Origin: Candidatus Goldiibacteriota bacterium
GTDB lineage: Bacteria > Oederibacteriota > PGYV01
Direction of reading: 5' to 3'
Assembly: GCA_016937715.1 (NCBI GenBank)
Contig: JAFGWA010000025.1
Coordinates: 1 to 36,304, forward strand
DNA: 36,304 bases
Shown here in pieces: positions 24,791 through 32,774 of this stretch. The notes beneath the pieces are model-generated. The model worked only from the letters and a program-made list of their open reading frames with translations. It had not been told where the DNA came from and searched no databases. A program made the position numbers and the translations under genes. The stretch's first letter is position 1. Every line of letters begins with the position of its first letter.

Positions 24791-26032
24791 GTGAAAAGTG
24801 CTGAAGAACAGCTTAAGATAATAAAACGCGGTATAGTGGATATCGTGACGGAAGAAGACCTTTTAAAGAAACTGCAGAAATCCGTTAAAACAGGCAAACC
24901 GTTAAACATTAAATATGGAATTGACCCCACTGCAACCGACATTCATGTCGGCCATACAGTCGGCTTAAATAAATTAAGGCAGTTTCAGGATTTGGGGCAT
25001 ACGGCTATTCTGATAATAGGCGATTACACCGCAATGATAGGCGACCCGTCCGGCAGAATGGCGGAACGCCCGCAGCTTGACCGCGAGACTATTATGAAAA
25101 ACGTCGCCACTTATAAAGAACAGGCGTTTCGGATACTTGATAAAGATAAAGTGAAAGTTGTGTTTAACGGGGATTGGTTCGGAAAAATGAATTTTATGGA
25201 TGTTATAACAATGGTGTCCAAATTCACCGTTGCCCAGATGATGGAACACGACTATTTTGACAAGCGGTTTAAAGAAGGGGTGCCGCTTTCCATACACGAG
25301 CTGTTTTACCCGATAATGCAGGGATATGACTCCGTAATGGTGGAAGCGGATATAGAACTTGGCGGGACAGACCAGCGGTTTAACGTAATTGCGGGCAGAT
25401 ACCTGCAGAAAGAGAGCGGAAAAGAGCCGCAGGTGGGGCTGTTTAATCCCATACTTCTTGGCCTTGACGGTAAAAATAAGATGAGCAAGTCGCTGGGAAA
25501 TTATATCGGCTTAAATTTTACCCCTGAAGGTATGTTTGGCAAGGTGATGTCAATTCCTGACAGTTTAATAATTCAGTATTTTGAACTGCTTACTGATGAA
25601 TCATTTGAAATTATTGAAGCGATGAAAGAAGCCATGGCAAAAGGCGAAAATCCGCGCGATTTTAAGGTTAAGCTTGGGGAAGCGATTGTAAGAAAGTATC
25701 ACAGTGAAGAAGCGGCAGCCAAAGCAAGGCTTTCTTTTGACAGCATGTTCAGCAAAAAAGAGATTCCGTATGAAGACAATGTCATGGATTGGAATGATAT
25801 TTTTGAGAACGAAGCCGAAGTTTCATGTGTGACTTTTATGAAAAAAACAGCAAAGAGATTACTGGCAGTTGAACTGTCGGGGGCGGACGCAAAAGGGATG
25901 CTGCCCGGGCTTTTAATAGATGAAAAAAAATATGACAAGCCCATGATATCAAAAAGTGATTTTACCGGAAAGCAGCTTAAATTCAAATTTGGAAAAGCAA
26001 AACCGGTTTACGGTGTCATATATATTAAATAA
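24791..26032 (+). CDS. tyrS: Tyrosyl-tRNA synthetase
   Basis: The enzyme charges tRNA-Tyr. The 413-residue product has the class I signatures: HIGH-like 'HVGHT' (His52 to His55) after 'KYGIDPTATDI', 'ADIELGGTDQRFN' for tyrosine binding, and KMSKS at residues 230-234. It belongs to the TyrZ-like branch common outside the E. coli group. AGGAGG sits close upstream of the GTG start. The C-terminal 70 residues ('AKRLLAVELSGADAKGML', then 'FGKAKPVYGVIYIK') do not look like the usual S4 tRNA-binding domain. No T-box leader is visible. Confidence 0.96.
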   Translation: MKSAEEQLKIIKRGIVDIVTEEDLLKKLQKSVKTGKPLNIKYGIDPTATDIHVGHTVGLNKLRQFQDLGHTAILIIGDYTAMIGDPSGRMAERPQLDRETIMKNVATYKEQAFRILDKDKVKVVFNGDWFGKMNFMDVITMVSKFTVAQMMEHDYFDKRFKEGVPLSIHELFYPIMQGYDSVMVEADIELGGTDQRFNVIAGRYLQKESGKEPQVGLFNPILLGLDGKNKMSKSLGNYIGLNFTPEGMFGKVMSIPDSLIIQYFELLTDESFEIIEAMKEAMAKGENPRDFKVKLGEAIVRKYHSEEAAAKARLSFDSMFSKKEIPYEDNVMDWNDIFENEAEVSCVTFMKKTAKRLLAVELSGADAKGMLPGLLIDEKKYDKPMISKSDFTGKQLKFKFGKAKPVYGVIYIK

Positions 26033-26044
26033 CCGGAGTTGTAA

Positions 26045-26578
26045 ATGAGAAAAAAAATAAAATACTGCCCATATTGTTCCTCGCGTTTTGAAGAAAAAAA
26101 AGAACACGGGTTTAAACGCCATTACTGCCCGAAGTGCGGGGATTTTTTCTATGACAATCCCCTTGTAGGCACGGCGGTTGTTGTTATTAAGGATAATAAA
26201 TTATTACTTATAAAAAGAAATATACATCCCGGCCGCGGTATGTGGGCGCTTCCGGGCGGTTTCGCGGAACAGGGCGAAACCGTGCAGGCGGCGGGAAAAA
26301 GGGAACTGTTTGAAGAGACAGGATTAAAAGCAAAAAAAGCTGAAATAGTAAGCGTGCTTACAGAAAACTCGCTTATGTACGGTACTGTCATAGTACCGGT
26401 TATAAAAGTTGAAGGGTTTTCCGGTAAATTAAAACCGGGAAAAGATGAACTTGAAGCAAAGTTTTTTGATATCAATAAACTGCCCTTTCTGGCGTTTACC
26501 AGCCACAGGAAGGCTGTACGGAAACTGAAGAAGGACAGAGGGACGGATGCACAGAGGGACAGAGGGACGGAAGGTTAA
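26045..26578 (+). CDS. Nudix hydrolase with N-terminal zinc ribbon, tail extended by repeat
   Basis: Residues 1-30 have two Cys pairs ('YCPYC' and 'YCPKC') forming a zinc ribbon, as in NudC-like and ADP-ribose pyrophosphatase-like proteins. The Nudix box follows, with 'GGFAEQGETVQAAGKRELFEETGL' key residues in the correct spacing (Gly, Glu, REL-EE-G). It should cleave a nucleoside diphosphate linked to another group; the substrate is unknown. About the last 14 residues (from DRGTDAQRDRGTEG) are the translation of an octamer array, so the ancestral protein probably ended near 'AVRKLKK'. The start is 12 bases after tyrS with a CCGGAG ribosome site. Confidence 0.9.
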   Translation: MRKKIKYCPYCSSRFEEKKEHGFKRHYCPKCGDFFYDNPLVGTAVVVIKDNKLLLIKRNIHPGRGMWALPGGFAEQGETVQAAGKRELFEETGLKAKKAEIVSVLTENSLMYGTVIVPVIKVEGFSGKLKPGKDELEAKFFDINKLPFLAFTSHRKAVRKLKKDRGTDAQRDRGTEG

Positions 26579-26601
26579 AAGGAAATAAGGCCGGTTTAGA
26601 A

Positions 26602-26636
26602 CTGGTAGGCGCACCCTTTTAGGGTGCGGCAGTTGA
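26602..26636 (+). repeat. Dispersed hairpin repeat, first copy in E3
   Basis: CTGGTAG is followed by hairpin GCACCCT/AGGGTGC (26611-26627) and GGCAGTTGAA. The flanks match the copies at 22701 and 35695, but the stem is a different sequence that still pairs perfectly. Confidence 0.75.
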
Positions 26637-26660
26637 AGTTGTATTGTTTTAATTTGTGTT

Positions 26661-26696
26661 TTGGTAGACGCGGGTCTTCAGCCCGCGGCAGTTGGA
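26661..26696 (+). repeat. Dispersed hairpin repeat, second copy in E3
   Basis: TTGGTAGA is followed by a CGCGGG/CCCGCG stem (26669-26687) and GCAGTTGGA. It has the same stem type as the copies at 22701 and 35695. Confidence 0.75.
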
Positions 26697-26736
26697 TATA
26701 ATAGCAGCTCGGTTAGAGGATTGGATACTTTGATGT

Positions 26737-26768
26737 TTGGCAGGCACACCCTTTAGGGTGCGGTCGAA
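26737..26768 (+). repeat. Dispersed hairpin repeat, third copy in E3 (degenerate)
   Basis: TTGGCAGG is followed by stem CACCC/GGGTG (26747-26760) and GCGGTCGAA. The stem is like the copy at 26602; the 3' flank has drifted. Confidence 0.6.
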
Positions 26769-26932
26769 GCGAGCCCTGCGAGCGTAGATCCCGGCGATGA
26801 AGTGAGTTTACGAGCGAAAGAAGCAGGGACAGTTGGATAGAGCAGTGGATTGGAAGGGCGGACGGTTTTACCGTCCCTCCGTGCATCCGTCCCTCTGTCC
26901 CTCGGTTTTTAATAATTTATTGAGGTGTACCT

Positions 26933-28189
26933 TTGCGTATAATAGCGGATTTTCACGTTCACTCTAAATATTCACGCGCTACAAGCGCGTCCATGAACCC
27001 GGTGGAGATATCTGAATGGGCGGATAAAAAAGGTATCTCTGTGATAGGCACCGGAGATTTTCAGCACCCTGCGTATCTGGGGGAGTTAAAAAACAGGCTT
27101 GAAGAAGCCGAACCCGGTTTATATAAGGTAAAGAAAAGTAAATTTAAGTCCAGGATGGTATTATCAACAGAAATATCACACATCTACAAGCAGGGCGAAA
27201 AAGTCCGCAAGGTGCACATGCTTGTAATTATGCCGGATATGTTATCTGCCGAAAAGTTTTCAAAGAAACTTGCCACACTTGGCAATACCGGGTCTGACGG
27301 CAGGCCTATACTTGGGTTTCCCGCGAAAGACCTTGTAAAGCTTACCCTTGATATCGCGCCTGACGCCATGGTTATACCGGCGCACATCTGGACGCCGTGG
27401 TTTTCCGTATTTGGCTCCAAATCCGGGTTTGATTCGCTTGAAGAGTGTTTTGAAGAGCAGACAAAATATATACGCGCCGTAGAAACGGGGCTGTCTTCAG
27501 ACGCGGTAATGAATCACAGAGTATCCGCGCTGGATAACATCGCCCTTATATCAAATTCAGACGCCCATTCACCGCGCAAGATAGGCAGGGAAGCAAATGT
27601 TTTTGAATGCGCTCTTGAATATAAAACGATAAAAAATGCCATATATAAAAAAGATAAAAAAAAATTCCTGTATACAATTGAGTTTTTCCCGGAAGAAGGA
27701 AAATACCATAATGACGGACACCGCCTGTGCGGGATAAATTACCACCCTAAAGACGCCATTAAAAACAAAAACATATGTCCTGTATGCAAGAAACCGCTTG
27801 TGTTAGGCGTGCTGCACAGGGTGGAAGAACTTGCGGACAGGCCGTGGGATTATGTATTAAAAGGCGCCATACCCCAGAAACACATAATACCTCTGGAAGA
27901 GATAATAGCGGACGTAAAGGATGTTTCGCCGTCAAGTAAGAAGGTTCAGGAAGCATACGAAAAGATGCTTGTTAAAGGCGGTTCTGAATTTGAAATACTG
28001 CTGGACAGGACGCCGGAAGAACTGAACAATATCTGCGATGAAAAAACAGCGCAGGCTATAATGCTTGTACGGCAGGAGAAGGTAAATCTTATTCCCGGTT
28101 TCGACGGCGAATTCGGGAAAATATCAATATTCAAAAGACCGGACAGTTTGAATACGAAAAAGAAAAAACCGCAGATGGATCTTTTTTAA
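26933..28189 (+). CDS. EndoQ-type PHP-domain endonuclease
   Basis: The 418-residue protein matches the TIGR00375/YqxK group whose archaeal and Bacillus members are endonuclease Q, which nicks DNA 5' to deaminated bases. The PHP metal site is seen in 'IADFHVHSKYSRATS' (His8, His10), 'VIGTGDFQHP', 'STEISHIY', 'IPAHIWTPWFSVFGSKSGFD' and 'SNSDAHSPRKIG'. A zinc ribbon uses Cys266, Cys282 and Cys285. The C-terminal region is helix-rich and ends in QMDLF (residues 414-418), which resembles the bacterial sliding-clamp binding motif. TTG start with GAGGTG upstream. The enzyme class is fairly sure; activity on deaminated DNA is inferred. Confidence 0.85.
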   Translation: MRIIADFHVHSKYSRATSASMNPVEISEWADKKGISVIGTGDFQHPAYLGELKNRLEEAEPGLYKVKKSKFKSRMVLSTEISHIYKQGEKVRKVHMLVIMPDMLSAEKFSKKLATLGNTGSDGRPILGFPAKDLVKLTLDIAPDAMVIPAHIWTPWFSVFGSKSGFDSLEECFEEQTKYIRAVETGLSSDAVMNHRVSALDNIALISNSDAHSPRKIGREANVFECALEYKTIKNAIYKKDKKKFLYTIEFFPEEGKYHNDGHRLCGINYHPKDAIKNKNICPVCKKPLVLGVLHRVEELADRPWDYVLKGAIPQKHIIPLEEIIADVKDVSPSSKKVQEAYEKMLVKGGSEFEILLDRTPEELNNICDEKTAQAIMLVRQEKVNLIPGFDGEFGKISIFKRPDSLNTKKKKPQMDLF

Positions 28190-28314
28190 CTGACAAGTTT
28201 TAAGTTACAGCTTACAAGTTGAAACCTGTCAGTTGTCAGTTGTAAGTTGTAACCTGTAACTTGTAACCTGTAACTTGCAACCTGTAACTTGCAACCTGTA
28301 ACTTGTAACTTGTT
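28189..28314 (+). repeat. Heptamer array E6, 18 units in register
   Basis: Eighteen consecutive 7-base units start in the EndoQ stop codon and run without an indel. The first units (ACTGACA, AGTTTTA, AGTTACA, GCTTACA, AGTTGAA) give way to alternating ACCTGTA and ACTTGTA/ACTTGCA. The left part contains ACAAGTT, the reverse complement of AACTTGT in the right part, so the two halves can fold on each other. There is no gene in the middle. The next gene starts 17 bases downstream. Confidence 0.88.
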
Positions 28315-28331
28315 AAAATGGAGGAACTATT

Positions 28332-29378
28332 ATGAAACGTAATGTGCGCGGGATTTTAATACTTATAGCGGTTATTTTTACGGGATATAATCTTATCCTG
28401 AATGTATATATTAAGGATGCGCTTAAGGTAATTGACAGGTCTTCGGGATATGCTTTCTGCTTAAGCGTCATACCCGACAGGATAACTTTTTTTGACGTAA
28501 GAATCAGGGATAATTTCAGGATAAAAAGGCTTACCCTGGATGCGCGTGTCCGCAATATTATAAAGAAGGATATTTTCAGGGTTCTGGACGGGGCGGTATT
28601 AAACGGCCTTACGGTAATATATTCCGCCGATGATGTACATGAAAAAAACAAAGCGAAAATACCGCCTTTTATCATGCCGTATTTTAATTACCTTGAAGTT
28701 AAAAACTGCGAAATTGTTTATCTGGATCCGGCTTCTTTTACGGAAGTTAAGGTTTCCGGTATTTCAGGTAAAAGCAGGTTTGTAAACGGCGGGGATTTAA
28801 GCGGGCAGAAACTTATTTTTCAGGGAAATGGCAATTTTCAGGGAGACACATCCCAGAAAATAAATATAAGATTTGAGTTCTTTCCAAATTACCGGAACAG
28901 GCTTTCGGTATCTGTCTTTGGAAAAGGGATAAGCGCGCAGGAACTGGCGCCGCTGTTATCCCGCAGCAACGCGGTGATTGAAGGCGGCAAAATAGACTTT
29001 ATTGTGCAGTTTAAAAATGAACTCAGGCAGATAAGTTTTAATAACATCATGCGTTTTAAAAATGTTAAAATAAAAGAGAAAACAGACCTTGATATTAAAG
29101 CGCTGTTTGGAGTATCTTACTCGCAGATGGCGGATTTTTTAAAGGACGCCAGCGGGGTCTTTGACGTTAATTTCAGTTTTAATACGCCTGAAGTGCAGCC
29201 GGCGGAGTTCTTTAAAATTTATAAAACTAAATTCGCGGAATCCATTTCCGGCAGGGTGGCGCTGGGTATTGCAATCACGCCGATAAGGCAGATACACGGG
29301 CTTATCTGGGCAATAACAGGAATAGGCTCTGCCAAAGCGGATAAGGACGTAATTGGAATATACCCGGAAGTCAGATAA
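28332..29378 (+). CDS. AsmA/DUF748-like membrane-anchored protein
   Basis: The 348-residue protein has a basic N terminus and one hydrophobic helix (about residues 7-26), then a long beta-rich region with no enzyme motif. 'VLNGLTVIYSAD', 'YLEVKNCEIVYLDPASF', 'GNGNFQGDTSQKINIRFEFF' and the closing 'GIAITPIRQIHGLIWAITGIG' resemble the AsmA/DUF748 superfamily. Members help envelope assembly or lipid transfer between membranes. It is much shorter than full-length AsmA. A GGAGG site precedes the ATG. The family call is moderate. Confidence 0.6.
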   Translation: MKRNVRGILILIAVIFTGYNLILNVYIKDALKVIDRSSGYAFCLSVIPDRITFFDVRIRDNFRIKRLTLDARVRNIIKKDIFRVLDGAVLNGLTVIYSADDVHEKNKAKIPPFIMPYFNYLEVKNCEIVYLDPASFTEVKVSGISGKSRFVNGGDLSGQKLIFQGNGNFQGDTSQKINIRFEFFPNYRNRLSVSVFGKGISAQELAPLLSRSNAVIEGGKIDFIVQFKNELRQISFNNIMRFKNVKIKEKTDLDIKALFGVSYSQMADFLKDASGVFDVNFSFNTPEVQPAEFFKIYKTKFAESISGRVALGIAITPIRQIHGLIWAITGIGSAKADKDVIGIYPEVR

Positions 29379-29404
29379 TTAAAAAAATTTCTAAGGAGAG
29401 TTAA

Positions 29405-30058
29405 ATGAGCACAAGAGAGCGGTATGTACTTGAAGATATAGCCGACGACAGCTGGAGAATGTTCCGCATAATTTCAGAATTTGTTGACGGGTTTGAAGAC
29501 CTGGGAGATATTGAAAAAGGCGTTACTATATTCGGTTCCGCAAGGGAAGCGGCGGGAAGCAAGTATTATGAGGCTGCCAGAAAGACGGCTAACATTCTTG
29601 CGAAAAAAAACTATACCGTAATTACAGGCGGCGGCGGCGGTATCATGGAAGCGGCCAACAGGGGCGCTTATGATGCCGGAAAAAGAAGCGTTGGGCTTAA
29701 TATTGAACTTCCGTTTGAACAGAAGCCCAATAAATACGCGCAGACGCAGATTGGCTTTCGGTACTTCTTTGCCAGAAAAGTGATGTTTCTTAAATACGCA
29801 ACAGGGTTTGTGGTCTTTCCGGGAGGCTTTGGAACGCTGGATGAACTTTTTGAAGCTGTCACGCTTATACAGACTCATAAGGTTAAACCTTTTCCTGTGG
29901 CGCTATACGGAAAAAAATACTGGGCAGGGCTTATAGACTGGCTTAAAGACTCGCTTATGGAACACGGCGCCATATCGCCGGGAGATATGAACCTTTTTAA
30001 AGTGGTGGACACGCCTGAAGACGCGGTAAAACACATAACCCGGAAATTGAAAAAATGA
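29405..30058 (+). CDS. LOG-family protein (TIGR00730)
   Basis: The 217-residue product has the Rossmann-like LOG motifs 'TVITGGGGGIMEAANRGAYD' and 'VVFPGGFGTLDELFEAVTL', with the PGGxGTxxE active-site signature intact. LOG proteins cleave N6-modified AMP or other nucleoside monophosphates to free base and ribose 5-phosphate; some are only annotated as lysine decarboxylase-like by old error. Cytoplasmic. AAGGAG precedes the ATG. The next gene overlaps the stop by four bases (ATGA), so the two are translationally coupled. Confidence 0.92.
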   Translation: MSTRERYVLEDIADDSWRMFRIISEFVDGFEDLGDIEKGVTIFGSAREAAGSKYYEAARKTANILAKKNYTVITGGGGGIMEAANRGAYDAGKRSVGLNIELPFEQKPNKYAQTQIGFRYFFARKVMFLKYATGFVVFPGGFGTLDELFEAVTLIQTHKVKPFPVALYGKKYWAGLIDWLKDSLMEHGAISPGDMNLFKVVDTPEDAVKHITRKLKK

Positions 30059-30774
30059 AAGTTAAAGCCGTTTTTTTTGACGCCGGAGAGACGCTTATTC
30101 ACAGAAATCCCTCCCTGGCGACTATTACCCACAGGTATCTTTTAAAAGCCGGAAAAAAAGTAAACCGCGCAAAACTTAATGCTGTGCTTTTTCAGGCCGC
30201 CCGCGACATGAAAGAGATAGTTCAGAAGGCGGAATTAAATGACACAGAAAAATGGCACGTTTATATGGATTCTGTCCTGAAAAAACTTGGAATAAAAGAT
30301 AATAATCTTAAAAATGACGTGATAGCAAGGCTTAAGCGGGGGACAAGCTTCAGGGTGTATGATGAAGTATGGGGGGTATTAAAAGGTTTGAAAAAAGCGG
30401 GCATAAAGGCAGGTATAATTTCAAATGCACCGCGTGATTTAAAAAAGGTTTTTGACAGGCTGGGGCTTACAAAACAGTTTGACTGGATAGTGGTGTCCGA
30501 AGACGCCGGCGTTGAAAAACCCGATAAGAAAATCTATGACCTTGCCATAAAAAGATGCGGTTTTGACAGAAAAAATGTGATATATATAGGCGATAATTAC
30601 CTGGCGGATATAATGGGCTCTGTTGCCGCGGGTATAAAGCCTGTATGGCTGCTGCGTGATACAAAAGACGCGCAGTTTACTTTTAAAACAGGAAAAGCGC
30701 CCGATGGCGTCGCGGTTATAAAGTCGCTGCGCGAAGTTCCCGGGGTCATCAGGCAATACGGAGGGTTAAAGTGA
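30055..30774 (+). CDS. HAD-superfamily hydrolase
   Basis: The 239-residue protein has the HAD motifs: motif I 'VKAVFFDAGETLIH' with nucleophile Asp9, motif II 'GIISNAPRD', motif III Lys in 'EDAGVEKPDKKIYDLAIKRC' and motif IV 'VIYIGDNYLADIMGSVAAG'. The cap domain is helical (C1 type). The usual second Asp of motif I (DxD) is Gly11 here, as in a set of HAD proteins with DAGxT; general acid/base catalysis may differ. It is likely to be a small-molecule phosphatase, substrate unknown. It overlaps both neighbours by four bases. Confidence 0.88.
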   Translation: MKVKAVFFDAGETLIHRNPSLATITHRYLLKAGKKVNRAKLNAVLFQAARDMKEIVQKAELNDTEKWHVYMDSVLKKLGIKDNNLKNDVIARLKRGTSFRVYDEVWGVLKGLKKAGIKAGIISNAPRDLKKVFDRLGLTKQFDWIVVSEDAGVEKPDKKIYDLAIKRCGFDRKNVIYIGDNYLADIMGSVAAGIKPVWLLRDTKDAQFTFKTGKAPDGVAVIKSLREVPGVIRQYGGLK

Positions 30775-31709
30775 TAACGGCGGTTGTGGCGGTACGTTCG
30801 CTGGAAGAGGAAGAAAAAGTAGTTAATAATTTAAAAGCTTACCCTTTTGAAGAGATAATTCTTGCGCAGGGGCAGAATCCGTCGCTTCAGAGAAACATGG
30901 CGGTAAATGAGGCGCAGGGGGATATAATATATTTTTTTGATGATGACTCTGTATTAATACCGGGCGGGGTGGAATCCGTTCTGGACGTTTTTCAAAGCGA
31001 TGCTTCTGCCGCTGTATGCGGGGGGCCCGCGCTGACTCCTGATACCGACAGCAGGATACAAAAATCATTCGGCGCGGTGCTGTCAAGCTCCTGGGCTTCC
31101 GCTAAAAGCAGCGCAAGGTATAAAAAAGCGGGCGTTAAAAGATACACGGGCGAACATGAAATGATACTGTGCAATATGGCGGTTAAAAAAGACGTTTTTA
31201 ACAATATGAACGGCTTCAGGGAAGACCTGTATCCCAATGAAGAAAATGAATTCCTGTCGCGTGTCAGTTCTTCCGGGGCTAAGATAGTATACGAACCCAA
31301 AGCCGCGGTGCAGCGCAGCGCAAGGCAGGATTACACGGCGTTTGTTAAGCAGTGTTTTAATTACGGAAGGGGCAGGGGGGAACAGGCCGTTATCTCTTTT
31401 GATAATTCCGCGATAATGAATTTTGTCCCTGCTTTATTTGTTCTTTATCTGCTTTTTACGGCGGTTACCGGAGGCGGCCTTTTTATATCCATTCCTTTCT
31501 TTTTATATCTGGCGCTGACGTTAGCTTTTTCTTATGAAGCCGCTGTAAAGCATAATGATGTTCCGTTTATACCTTTTATATTTTTATGTTTTTTTACGCT
31601 GCATGTGTGTTATGGCGCGGGTACTATTTTTGGCCTTGCAAGGGCCATAACGGGCAATAAACCGGAGATTGCGGGCGAAGTTAAACTTAAAACGATAAGG
31701 AAAGCATAA
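30771..31709 (+). CDS. Family 2 glycosyltransferase with C-terminal membrane helices
   Basis: The 312-residue protein starts with the GT-A fold: 'ITAVVAVRSLEEEEKVVNNL', 'QGQNPSLQRNMAVNEAQGDI' and the DxD-type 'FFDDDSVLIPGG' that binds the nucleotide-sugar and metal. 'NMAVKKDVFNNMNGFREDLYPNEENEFLSR' is the acceptor-site region with the typical ED/EN motif. Three hydrophobic segments (about residues 215-290) anchor it to the membrane. It should build surface polysaccharide or a lipid-linked glycan. The GTG start overlaps the HAD stop (GTGA). With the next two genes it forms a glycan module. Confidence 0.88.
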   Translation: MITAVVAVRSLEEEEKVVNNLKAYPFEEIILAQGQNPSLQRNMAVNEAQGDIIYFFDDDSVLIPGGVESVLDVFQSDASAAVCGGPALTPDTDSRIQKSFGAVLSSSWASAKSSARYKKAGVKRYTGEHEMILCNMAVKKDVFNNMNGFREDLYPNEENEFLSRVSSSGAKIVYEPKAAVQRSARQDYTAFVKQCFNYGRGRGEQAVISFDNSAIMNFVPALFVLYLLFTAVTGGGLFISIPFFLYLALTLAFSYEAAVKHNDVPFIPFIFLCFFTLHVCYGAGTIFGLARAITGNKPEIAGEVKLKTIRKA

Positions 31710-32774
31710 TTGAAAGTTCTTGTATTATCCTCTCAGGCGTCAAACACGGGTTCCGCTTTAAGGGCTTTTTATATTTATAAATACCTTAAAAAACACGCTG
31801 ACGTGGACTATATAGCGCCGCCGTTCAAAAGCATGCCTTTAATGTTTGATTTTCTTCTGACTCTTTTTTACTATTTCTTTATGACGCTTAACAGAAAATA
31901 CGGCGCGGTCATAATCGTCAAACCTTATCCTAACACCGTGCTGCCCGCGCTTATTTTAAAAGCGGGGGGTGCAAAGCTTATAATAGACATAGATGACATG
32001 GATTACGGCTACCGCGGCGGCTTTTTGTCGGGGCTGATAAAAAAAATTCAGCATGCAATGACAGAAAAAGCGGACTTTCTTACCAGCCATAACGAAACGC
32101 TCATTAAGCTTATTGAAAAACAGCACCCGCGGTTTAAGGGAAATATTTACATGCTTAAACAGGGTGTGGATTTATCGTTATATAAAAAAACGCAGGCTGC
32201 GTCTGTGCAGTCGCGAAAAATTAAAAGCGTTTATAAAGGCAGAAAAATTCTTTTTTACACGGCGCACCTTAACATTGCTTCATACCTTGATGATATTTTC
32301 AAAGCGGTAAAGGGGTTAAAACAGGATTATGTATTAATAGTGGGGGGCGGCGGCCCTATGCTTAATTACTATAAGAAAAGCGCCGCGAAAATGGGGTTAT
32401 CAGATAAAGTGGTTTTTACCGGCCAGCTTACCCAGCAGGAAATTGTGCCGTATATAATGGCGTCAGATTTGTGCCTTGTGTATTATAGAAATCAGCCTGT
32501 AAACCTTCACAGGGCATCAATGAAATTAAGGGAATACCTTGCGCTTGGCGCGGAAGTTGCCGCGAACGCGGTGGGTGAGATTAAGGATTTCAAGGGTTAT
32601 GTGCACCTAAGCGGGGTTTCGGTTTTGGCCTATTCAAAAACAATTTCCGCATGCCTGGCAAAAATAAAGAAGCGCGGTTTAAAGGGAGCAATTCTTATTA
32701 AGTCGGAATTTAACTGGGATAAAGAAATCAAATTATATTCAAAAAGATTAAAGGAGATGCTTGATGGACAATAA
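31710..32774 (+). CDS. GT-B (GT4-like) glycosyltransferase
   Basis: The 354-residue protein has the N-terminal 'MKVLVLSSQASNTGSALRAFYIYKYL' Rossmann start, 'KLIIDIDDMDY' and 'MLKQGVDLSLYKK'. The nucleotide-sugar domain follows: 'GRKILFYTAHLNIASYLDDI', 'VLIVGGGGPMLNYYKKSA', 'VVFTGQLTQQEIVPYIMASD' and 'LREYLALGAEVAAN'. This is a retaining GT4-type layout; donor and acceptor are unknown. A hydrophobic stretch near residues 45-65 may attach it to the membrane. The TTG directly follows the upstream stop codon. Confidence 0.85.
   Translation: MKVLVLSSQASNTGSALRAFYIYKYLKKHADVDYIAPPFKSMPLMFDFLLTLFYYFFMTLNRKYGAVIIVKPYPNTVLPALILKAGGAKLIIDIDDMDYGYRGGFLSGLIKKIQHAMTEKADFLTSHNETLIKLIEKQHPRFKGNIYMLKQGVDLSLYKKTQAASVQSRKIKSVYKGRKILFYTAHLNIASYLDDIFKAVKGLKQDYVLIVGGGGPMLNYYKKSAAKMGLSDKVVFTGQLTQQEIVPYIMASDLCLVYYRNQPVNLHRASMKLREYLALGAEVAANAVGEIKDFKGYVHLSGVSVLAYSKTISACLAKIKKRGLKGAILIKSEFNWDKEIKLYSKRLKEMLDGQ

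Larger units (their letters stand above)
26530..26902 (+). repeat. Octamer-array element E3 overlapping the Nudix gene
   Basis: The left arm (26530-26577) reads GAAGGACA, GAGGGACG, GATGCACA, GAGGGACA, GAGGGACG, GAAGGTTA in strict register and lies inside the Nudix reading frame. The right arm (26871-26902) reads CCGTCCCT, CCGTGCAT, CCGTCCCT, CTGTCCCT. The interior of about 290 bases has three hairpin repeats and a CCCTGC...GCAGGG pair (about 26774-26828), with no gene. The 26579-26932 gap is almost entirely this element. Confidence 0.88.
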
